Shown one piece after another: positions 47,401 to 59,100 of a stretch of 64,000 nt of DNA. Source of the stretch: Lingula anatina. Lineage: Eukaryota; Brachiopoda; Lingulata; Lingulida; Lingulidae. The notes below the pieces were generated by a model that made no database searches, was not told the origin of the DNA, and saw only the letters and a program-made list of their open reading frames with translations. Position 1 is the first letter of the stretch, and every line of letters starts with the position of its first letter. The DNA is taken from assembly GCF_001039355.2 (NCBI RefSeq), contig NW_019775802.1:248001-312000 (forward strand). Direction: 5' to 3'. The position numbers and the translations under genes were made by a program.

Positions 47401-50400
47401 GATTCCTTGGCTGAAAAGGTTGTAAAAAACATGAAGGTCAATCTACAGAGGACAAAAAGTAAATTGAAAACACCACATCTTGATTTTAAACGAGATGATG
47501 AAAAGCCAACTTCAGGTAATGCCAATATCTTTGACAATCCAAATGACTGGAAAAAGGGTAGAAATCTGTATTGTGAAAGTGGTTTGGTTAATGAAATCAT
47601 AGATGATGAGGATTTTCTAGATGAAACTTATCAGAATTATCTAGCTGATAAGTACATAGGAGACAAAGAACCATTTTATGAAGACCTCCCAAAAGAAGAC
47701 CTGAGAAACAAATTGCAAGAATATCCAGAGCAGTTTAAGCAGTGCATTTTGTACCTTGAAACACCACAAAAAGCCTATGCTGTACCTATTGATCAAACAG
47801 AGACTATTCAGAGGATAGAGTTGTTTGGCAGAAACAAGTGTGGTATGGCTTTCAATGAATCTGAAGTTGTTGTTGAACTACTGAATCCACCAGAGGGTGC
47901 TGATGTGTACATTGGCAAAGTCATAGGTGTTTGGAGGCAAACTCAAGTGAGGAAGTATGCAAGATTTGCTTGTATTGCAGACCATTTTAGGGCTAACCTA
48001 ATGCTGCCATTATGCAACACTTTTCCAAAGATTCACATTTACAACAAAGATGCTGAAAATGAAAATGAAGTTGCTATTTATAGCCTTGACAGCACAGGAC
48101 AGCCAACTCATAAAGAAACTGAACTGTTGAATGTTCATAGTCGTGAGCATACAGTGTTTGTTGTTCGCTACCTGCAATGGGATCGATATCACTACTATCC
48201 ACTTGGTGTTGTTGTTAAGAAGCTTGCTGTGTCAGAAGACTGGGAAAGCAGATTGGATATCTTAAAGATACAGTACAACTTAAGTGAAAAATTCCCTGCA
48301 CAAGTGAATGATACCATCACAGCAATGTCCAATGAAGAGATCTTCAGTCAGCTTGAGGAGGACGAGGATGGAGGTGCTACCTTCACTATAGATCCTCCCA
48401 GAGCCAAAGATCTTGACGATGCATTGAGTGTAGAATATTTGGGAGGAAAAGACATAAGAATAGGTGTTCACATTGCTGATGTATCTTTGAAAGTGAAGAA
48501 GAATAAGGACAATTTACAAGAAAGAAATCCAATTGACACAGAAGCTGAAAAGAGGGGAGAAACATACTACCCATCCATTGAAGATCCACCTGTGCCAATG
48601 TTACCAGAGAAGCTGAGTGCTCATGCTTGCAGCCTGATTGCAGGCCGTGTGAGGCCTGTTATATCTGTTTTCTTTTATGCAGACAGAAAAAGTGGTGAAC
48701 TGTATGCCGACAGGCCTACAGAAATAAGGAGAACAACAATCCGATCACAAAGACAGCTAACATATGAAGAAGCAAATGCGTACATCAGTTCTTCAGATGT
48801 CCCAGAAGAGGATAAAAAAATTGCAGTAGCTGTGAGACTGCTGTACAAAGTTGCCAAAAAACTTTCAGCAAAGAGACTTGGGGATGTTCTGCTGGGTAGC
48901 AAGGCAGAAAGTGCTGTCGAAGAATTCATGTTACTAACTAATAAAACAGTTGCAAAGGAATTGCTCAGAAAGTACCGAATGCATGTTCCCTTGAGAGTTC
49001 AGCCCTCACCCAACTCTTCACAGTTGGAAATGTGGAAAGATTCATTTGCAGAGATTGCCATGCATTCCAGTAAACCAGGACAATGGCTTAGAAGAGTATA
49101 TCCTGACTTTGAAGACCCTAAAAATCTACGCTATATGCCAATTCGTCAGAGCACCTGGGAAGAAGCTCATCTCAAAGCAGTGAACCCAGATTGTCATTTT
49201 GAAACTCTAAGACGCCTTTTTGCCTATGAGGAGCTTCATCCTCTGCAGTGCAGCACATTTACAGCTTGGATAGCAATTCAAAGAAAAGCCAAAATGGTTT
49301 GCTCTGGAAGTATACCTGATGATGAAATGGCACATTTTGATTTAGAATTTTCAGAGTACACAAGGTTCACATCTCCTATCCGACGATACATTGATATTGT
49401 TGTCCATCGTTTGGTAGTTGCAATGCTTGAGGATCAGGAAAAGCCACCATACACTCAAGAGGAGATACAAGAAATATGTGATAGAGCAAATAGCAGTGCT
49501 CTTAAAGCAAAGCAATTTGATAGAAGCTGCAAAATGCTTAAATTTTCTTTGATGCTGAAAGAAAACAAATTTATGTCCATCCTCCCAGTCGTGACAAGAA
49601 TTGATGGTAGAAGCATACAACTCACAACTCCCGGGCTGCAATTTGTGTCACCAAGTTTAATGCAGCTACCATATAACCACCTTGGGGTATGTGAAAGACC
49701 AAGTGTCCCTCATCAAGTTGTTGAGGACAATATGTGCACTTCCAAGGAAGTTTCTTTGATCTGGAACAAGAAAATATTTGACATAGATTCAAAGGTGAAG
49801 GCATCTTCCAAGAAGCGGTTTGATAAGGATAAGGTTCTTCACTTCAATCCAAATCAATTCATTTTTAATGTGCCAATTTCTTTGTGGGACCAGATTCTTA
49901 AAGCTACCAAAAGAGAAGACAAAATGTTGATCAGTTTTGTGAAAAACTGTGACAAAAATGTAAGATCTTTCAAAGAAAACCACAGAGGAAGTCTAGCTCA
50001 TTATGTGGACAATGCAAGTGCAGAAATGTTTCATGGAAAGGAAAACAAAGTCATTTCACAACAAATCAAATTTCAAATTGACCTGAACCCAGGAAGTGTA
50101 GTCCAAGTTTTGCTTAGCTCAAAACTGAAACGTGGCATTCTTCAACCCCACTTGGCAGCTTTTAGTCTGTCTGAGCATGTTCACCTTTGTATGCAACATC
50201 GTGCAGATCCTGTTGATGCATTCTGCAAACTGTCAACTGCTCGTCATCTGGAGGAAACATACAAAAATGTGAAAGCCTATCAAGATACTCTGCTCTCTCT
50301 ACTTCAGCTTGAAGCAGCTGTAAGTGCTGTTACAAATGATCAATCAGTCAGTATCCAGAATGTTAGAGTGCAATGGATTAAGAGAGAAAATATCTATTTT

Positions 50401-53073
50401 GGAAAATTCAAGATGGGGCACACTTTCTGTGAAGACAGGCACATACGTCTCAACCTTCAAGATGATTCATCAGAGGATTTTCTTGAGAGTAAGTTGCGGG
50501 ACACCAAGCAATACTTTGACTATCTGTGTATTATGTATCCACAGCTACCTGCAGAGTATCCCATTGAGAGTGACAGTGCCAAGTTTGTTCTAGCCAGTGT
50601 GAAGTCCAAAGCAGCAATGTGGATTGCTCATGGTTTGGTATTACATGTTGAACAGAAAGGAGCCTTGACTGTATATTTCAAGTTAAAAGGGAATGATGTG
50701 CCTGCTGTGATATTTGAGAGAAGTCAAGACAAAAACACTGCTCTGCCATGCATTGTGGAGATCATCTCAAAAACTTTGCCAGATAGGTATGTTTTATCAA
50801 GTTGTAGACTGAAATCTTCACATAGAAAAATAATAAGATGCTCATTACCTATGAAACCTGTGTTCAATTAGCTTAAGTAGTGAATCCAAAAATTAAGTCT
50901 AATTTAATCCTTTGTGTAAAGAAGATGTCATAGAGGGAAAATAACAAAATGGCAGTTGAAATTAAAAAGTAATATATTACAGATCTGAACTTGATGTATG
51001 TGATATGTTGCTCTTTGTTTTTATGTTGTACCAGACGAATGGAGTGGGCAGTGAGGGAACTTTCAGATACACAACATGGACAGCTGCCACAAAAGATAGC
51101 ACTGGGAAATACTGACCTGATGGGGAATTTAGAAGGCAGAAGTATGTACTCAAGAAAATACACATGCATTTTTTATATGATGCATGATGACCTACTCAGT
51201 ATCCTTAAAAGTTTAAATTGTGTACATTTTCACTTCACTATGGTAATTGATTGAAATTGAAGAACAATCTTTTTTTTTAATATACAGCATGAATTAATTT
51301 ACAGAAACATCCTATCTAAAATAGGATCAATACCAACTTGGACAAGGTGATATTTACCACGTCACCTGCTCATTCAACCTACGTATTGCATGATGTTATA
51401 TGATGCTAATATCTGCCTTTTCTATTGCTTGTAATGACAAACAATTTTTTTCATTTGAATGTTTTCTGGGATGGGTCTCTTTTTGTCTTCATTCTCCTTT
51501 TTTCATTTTATTATTTTAATAATTCTGTTAATTCATGAATATCAATTTTTGAAACTGGAATAGTTGTATATTTTATTAATGGCATACATTTTTTTACTTT
51601 TAAAAGGTAAAGAAGAAGTTGAAAGCTTTTTTCTAAAGCATGAAATAGATCCTGAAGCAGAAGAAGAGCGTCTTGCATGGAAAGAAGCAGAAGATGAGAG
51701 AATAGAGAAAATGAAACAAAAGTATGGAGTGGAGGTTAAACGACGTGCGATCAACACAATGAAGAACAGGGACCAGAGAATTGCGCCTTACCTGGAAAAC
51801 TATCTTCCAAAAGCAAATCCGAGACAAAAGGATGCTTGCAAAGAGGCTCTACTTAAGCCATTTGCCTTGATTCAAGGTCCACCTGGTGAGACTTTTAGAC
51901 ACAAAATTGGATAAATGTGACATTTATATAGTCTCATCTCAGCCTTCATAACACTATCTTTTTGTTATGTTGTAAGATAAAAAATAAACTCTTTTACTGA
52001 TAAAAGTATGCTGAAAATTAAAAGACATGAAATTAAAGGTATGAAATAAGATACAGAACTGAGGTATTAGTTTGCTTTGGGTAAATGATACTGATTCAAG
52101 AATTCTTATTGCTTCAGGCACTGGGAAGTCTTTGACTGGTATTCGCCTCGTGTACCTTTTTGTTCAGTGGAACAGGGAGAAATTTGGAAGAAAATCTCCT
52201 AAACAAATTCTGTATTGTGGACCATCTAATAAATCAGTGGATGTGGTCACAGGTAATAGATGCATAATATTTTGGTTTAAACATTTTTTTATCCTAGAAA
52301 ATACAATTTAGGACTTGATGCTAAATTCATACATCATAATTAATTCAAGTTCAATCATTTTCTAGATTTTCTGAAGAGAAAATTTGATCCAAAATCTGTC
52401 AACGCCAAAGACAAGAGGCCCTCTATATGCCCCAGAATACTCAGAGTGTATGGTGACAGCATAGTTCTTCATGACTACCCTGTGCCAAAACAGTCTTTAT
52501 CGTGGACAGAAAAAGAGGTAGTTTCTACATCTGCCCACAAAGATGTGGCTCTTCATCACATCATCAGGAAGAAAGGAAAGCCTAATGCCACCCGGCTACT
52601 CAAGTTCGATGCAGACTTCAAAAAGTTCTTTGAGGACCCAGTTAAGTATGATGTTTCAGATGAAGATTTAGATAAATACAGAAAGCTGGTTGCTAAGGCA
52701 GAAGAAGAAGAGATCCGTTCTCATGATGTCATCCTATGCACATGCACCACAAGTGGAACTCCTAAAATAACAGGGGTCAGCAGCTTTGAGCAGTGTATTG
52801 TAGATGAAAGTGGAATGTGTGTAGAAGCAGAGAGCCTGATACCTATTGTCTCATCAAAAGCCAAGCAGGTTATTCTGATTGGTGACCACAAACAACTGAG
52901 GCCTATCATCAAGAACAACACTGCTAGTGAATTTGGCCTTGCAAAGTCCCTGTTTGAACGCTATGCATCTTTTGCAGACAATGGACCCGCCAAAGTTATG
53001 CTTGATTTTCAGTACAGAATGGTAGGTTTTTAGTTGAATTTAAGCATGTCCCAATGAATACTCCCGAGTTGAT

Positions 53074-53113
<40 letters not shown>

Positions 53114-56100
53114 CAGCTAAAGTAGAAGCAGTACAAAATGCAGTTTGCATTACCAGACATGGACATTTATTGTAACTACGATAACTGGGCAGCAATGTTG
53201 CCATTTTACTCATTGTCCTAAAATGTTGAACAAATTTACAAATATAGTGATTTTTTTCAATAACTAAGGACTTGTAATCACTAACTGTATCAAATATATG
53301 GTTATAAGCTAAAAACTCCTGGGGTTACTTGTGGGTAAAAAATCTAAATACTTCCTTTTTGTGGTAAATTTTTTCTTGTTTTTATCCACAGGTTTTAAAG
53401 TGCTTTTCACCTTCCTGAAATGCCAATCATTTTTCAATTATCAGCAATATTTGGCATGCATACGCAATTTTTATAAGAGGTTTCATCATACAGCCATAAT
53501 TTTTATTTAATGGTAGCATATCTTGTGCATATTACAAATGTATAAGTGAAACTTCATACAATTTTAGTTTTTATGGATATCTTGAATTACAATTGAATGT
53601 GACAGATAGTCAGAAATGAACCACATACTGGTTGTATGTTCTGTTTATTTCTTGATTATAGAAATATTGCCAAAAAAAATTTAAAAACATGCATCAAGTA
53701 CTGTACATTATTGATGACACTTTGCTATCAAATGCTACACTAATACCAGTCTCAGTAGAGAGTACCAGAGGAGACAGGATTGTGCCGGAAGTGTGACGTC
53801 ATGTGACGTCAAGTGGTGTAAGACGCTGAGTGGTCATTTTTAGCTGGAGGTGAACGGGAGTGAAGATGTGGGCTCAGAGAAAAAAGCAGTTTTGCCAATA
53901 ACATAGTGAGATAACATTTTTTCTCTTGGTATTTTAGGCAGAAAATACTAGATGAAATAATAGGTACATGATATGAAAACATGTTACAATACTTGAAGGT
54001 GCAAAATCATGCTTAATTTATAGTTATTTTGTTTTGAAAGATATGCTGCATCGACCAACAGCGCAATAAAGAGTGTCATGGGAAAAGAATTCCCAAGAGG
54101 TTGTGAATCTTTGTCATGTGGAATTTTTGCATTTATGTAATCTGATATGCCCATATCTAATCATTTTTGGGTGATTTATGGTATGTGCCGCAATTATAAC
54201 GATGTTTTAGAGTCCTTGAAGGACCTTGTGAAAACCAGGAAGTAGTTTGCAACTGACAACTGAAGCGCACCGAACCACGATTGCTGTGCTTTTTTAAAGA
54301 TTTTGACAAGTTTTTAGATGACTAGTCGGCTTCACGTCTTAAACCACTACAGGTCACTTCCAGCACAATCCTGTCTCCTCCAGTACCCTCTATTCTAGGA
54401 AGAAATTAAATGAATACAATAAGGTCCACTCTTACTGAAAGATTTTATGTGATCTTATTGTATACCTTCAGCACCCAGATATCTGTCATTTTCCATCATG
54501 GGAATTTTATGACGGAGAACTGAAGGATGGGAAGGCGCTTAGTTTCACAGAAGAGTCAGCCTTGAAAGATTATTCCAACTTAGCTAAAGGTCTGTGGTAT
54601 CAAACCAAGGGATATAAATTCCTTCATATTGAAGGAAAACAAGAGATTGTCACCATGCCAAAGACCAATATTCCATCTAAGCAGAATATGGATGAAGTAC
54701 AAGAAGTTGTGAGTATTTAATCATTATAAACTTCTGTTCATGCAGTAATTATGTAGAAAAATACATTTGTGATGGGCATTAACAGTTTTTGCACCTAATT
54801 CATTACCAAGGTAAGCTCAATCTAATGGATAGAATGTTAGCCAGATAACTTTTTATCTGCTGTTGAAATAATAACAGTAAACTAGCAGCCATTCTTTCTA
54901 TAGTCCACTGCATTTACAACAGTAATTGATACAAAATGTTGTACACTTCAAGGGGTGGATATATGATATTCTCACCAGCAGAGATGGATTAAAAATACCT
55001 CCAACAAACATCATGATCCTGACCCAGTACCCTGCTCAGGCCATGGCCATTCAGGAGATGATTAGGAAACTTGAAAATGAAAACGTCAGACATGTTGCTG
55101 ACAATCAGAAGAAAGAGAATCCTGAAAATGTCAAACTTGTTGCTGATATTCAAAGTAAATTGAGGTTTTTGGAATGTTTTGAAGTTAAAGCATGTAGTAG
55201 TTCTGTGATGATTGCTCAATTTTCTACCAAACTGGTGGTATAAAAGTACATGTACCAGTGAATAATGAATCATTATTATGTAAAAGCTATTTTTTAGTAT
55301 GTACAAAATGAGCAATGCTTTGGAATGACAAATGGTTTGGAACCATAATACTATGTCTCCTTTTGACTGACTCTGAGGTTAACCATTTTATGTTGATTTT
55401 TTTCATATTTTAAGAACCTGAAATGCTGCATATGAAGTGGGACATTGTCATCTTCTCAGCTGTGTGCTCTCTTCCTGAAGATGAGATTGATCAGTTTCGG
55501 TTAGATGCAGACTGGCGAAAAAAACAGCTTGGACTTCCTCATGTTGTGAAGGAGCAAATATGTGATGTGGCATATAGAAGAGCAAGGAAGAAGATAATTA
55601 TGATAGGTTGTTGATTTTGAAACTGTGCTTCATTTGATAAAAATTTGAAGGCTGGATGCATGGTTGAAGTGTGACAGTTACAAGTGTTAAGCAACTACAT
55701 GCACATAAAAGAAATTACGTACTTCAATTTTTTTCTTTGTTGACACATAGCCTGTTTAGAACACATTTAAAATAGTTTTAGGTATAATTATTTTGATAAA
55801 TTCATTCAGATTAAGTCATTACCGTGCTTAGATTATTTTGTGATCAGACACTGTGTCTGGATATTTAGCAGTTATATGTACCAGTGTCTTTAAATTGCTT
55901 GCCTTTTTAACACCAGAGAAGGAAAAACAGAGTACTTTTTTTAACCTTACAAAAACAATTCCTATGACCATATAAAGCTGGATATGAAAAAAAACAGCCT
56001 AATTGTATTATTGAATTCACAATAATAATAGTATATGATAAAAAATTGATGACATGATTATGTCATGTTGCATCAAGATTGACAAAAAAAGCTTATTTTG

Positions 56101-59100
56101 TGCACTCTAATACCCCCATCACACTAGAGGTGGAATGACAATTCTTTGTGCGCTCCTGGATATTCAAAGAGCATTCTAAAAATTCCGAGTGCATTCTAAA
56201 TATTTTTACCCATTCTTGTGGCATCCCGAATGTTTTTGTCGAAGTGCATTCCAACTGGAAATTTATTGAATGGCATTTGAACAGTATTCTAACTGCACTA
56301 TGACTGCATTCTAAATATTCTCACGGCATTTCGACAGCATTCAAAACATTCTGATCACATTAGAGGAATATTCGAACTGACAAGTGACTTAAAGCCCCCG
56401 TCAAACTTATTCGAAATAAGTAGGAATCAAGCCAGAATTACTAAATTAATATCCCTACAGTACCAGAATAAGGTACAAATTATTCTGGAGGGAATTTCAA
56501 ATTATCATAAAATATTACGACTTTGTAAGAATGCCTCTGGAATACTGAGAATGCACATCGAACCCGCCTGGAATGATTCTTGCACATTCCAGGTATTTTA
56601 CCTTTCAATTGCGTCTCGAATGTAGTTGGAATACTGTAGGGATATTGCGATAAATTTCCTCTTGGAATGCATTTCGAAAGTTTTCGACATGACAAAAACA
56701 TTCGAGCCGGCCACAAGAATGGGTAAAAATATTTGGAATGCACTCAGAATTTTTATAATGTTTTTAGAATACTCTTCTAATATCCTGGAATGCACAAAGA
56801 ATTGTATTTCAGATGCCATTCTTAATCATTCTGCCTCTAGTGTGATAGGCATTTTATATCCCGCCAGAATGTTTCGAATGTTCGGATGAGCTGAAATATT
56901 AATGTTGCCAGCAATCGAACTACACAAGGGCGCCATTCAAAGTATATTCTAAATATTCTTACTGCCTTCTTACAGCATTATAAATATTCCTAGTTTGCCA
57001 ATTACATTCCAACTGCTTTTGAGAGCTAATGCAGTCGAAAGTGCACTCATCATTCCAGGCAAATTCAAGCGCATTCTGAGTATTCTAACGGTACTCTTAT
57101 AATAATTAAGGTCAATTTGAAATTTTCCCCAAATGTGGTGCGAATTTTAAAATTCTTCATTCAGGCTCATTCTTCTTCATTCCTGCTGATTCCGAATAAG
57201 TGTGACGGGGGTATAAACAAAACACACACACACGCACAAAAAACTTGTGCTATTTTTTCTCAAACTGAATAAAAGTTTCATAAGACTAACTTAAGATACA
57301 GTTCATATCTGAATTAAAACAGCCATTGTGGATTATTTTTCTAGGTTTGTTACTCTTTCAATAATTTTGGCCCTGTATGCTTGGCATCAGAGCCAAAAAT
57401 GTGTATGTAGCTGTATTTTATATTTTGTCAGTCTTCCATATTTACACTAGTGCTGTTCAAGATTGTTCCTTCATATGTCAGGTTTAGCTGGCTTGATTTT
57501 AGTGTCACACTGAACTGTTTTCTACTACTTGACAGGAAACAAGACTTTGCTGAAGTGTGACAAAACATGGAGGAGGATTCTTCAGATTTATGAGAAGGAA
57601 AGATGTGTCATGAGTGCAAACGACTTCCTTTCTCGTGGTGTTAAAGATAAACGATTTTGGTTGGAGACAAGAAGATACAAATTTCTCCATTTGGAAGGAG
57701 AGGAGGAAAGTTTAGTTATTTCAACCAATGAAGGGAGCGAAATGTCAAAAAAGAATATGAAGGAAGTTGAAGAAGTGGTAAGTCCATAAATGAAATAGAA
57801 CTTGTATTCATTACATTCATTTCTCATATGAACATCAGATGCAGTATAATTGATGCTTTTAATCACAACTGTGATGCTTTTTGAATATTTTCCTATGTAG
57901 GAGGAGAGAAATTACTATATATCAATTAATTACTAAAATAACTTGGCCAATTCTTCTCATTTGCGGTAGTTATCATTTTTGTGAATAGTATTGTAATCAA
58001 TATTTTCTCTTTTATCAGGTTAGAATATTTGACATTCTCACCAGCAAAACTGGCCTGAATGTCCCTCCCTCAACCATCATGATTCTTAGTCAGTATCGTG
58101 CACAAGTCAATGCTATCCGGAGCAAACTGGAAGGGAGAAACGCTAACGTTAGCACAGTGGTTGCTAGTCAAGGTCCTGTCTGTTCATTGGCTTGACACAT
58201 TAAGAAAAGTATCATCTTTTAAAAAATTATTGTTGCATTTTTTAAAATTGCATTAGTATTTTGATTCTGTTTTATTTTAAGAATTTGCTGTTCATTTTCT
58301 AATACTGATATAACAATACAGTAACACCGAGGAATTTGAAGCATTTACTGACATTCTTTTTTGTAATGAAACCCTCATTGGAAGAATGCCTTTTTACAGG
58401 AGGAGAGTGGGACATTGTGATATTCACCACTGTGTGCTCAATCCCAGAATATGAGATAATTGACAAGTCAAATATTGGCTGGCTTAAACGGAATTTGGGA
58501 TTTATAGTGGATGCTCACCAGATAAATGTAGCTCTAACGAGAGCCAGAAAATGCCTGATTATCATAGGTAAAATATGAACTTATATAAGCCTTACGGAAG
58601 TATGTTATGTTATTAGGGATTATGAAATTAAGGGTTTGTACTAGGGCTGATTTAATTATATGTGTATAGCTACTGGATTTTGAAGTAGAACTGATGAAAT
58701 TTGCTTTTTTTTTTCTTTTTCCTTTTCTACTAAAATTGTGGTTTCATTTGTATTATGTTGACTTGTTTCAGGGAACCAAAAGTTGCTGAAATGTGATAAA
58801 GTATGGGATAATCTCCTACGGCAGTACCAGAAATGGGGGTGTGTGATGAATGCAGAGGAGTTTCTTCCTAAAGGAATCAAAAGTAACTACACATTTTCAA
58901 GGGTCAAGCACAATTATTTAAATCTGTGGATTTTGTAAATCTTCAAAAGCATGTATTTCACCTTAGATTTTATTAAACCAAAAACTGAATTTATCTGGAA
59001 ATTAATTTTCCCTTAGTCACCAAGATACACCCTATTCAAAACCATTCAATCCAGAAAATTACTATTGATAAAGTAATATTAAAGCTCGTAATTTCTGATT

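Noticed and set aside
36474-48913. Interpretation as three tandem paralogous helicase genes
   Set aside because: Copies begin and end inside exons exactly at single Ns, with no separate starts, stops or promoters; assembly duplication is simpler.
53070-53120. Strong-looking splice acceptor after the poly-T tract in intron 21
   Set aside because: The following sequence has no open frame in the phase required (exon 21 ends in phase 0) before the good exon at 54472.
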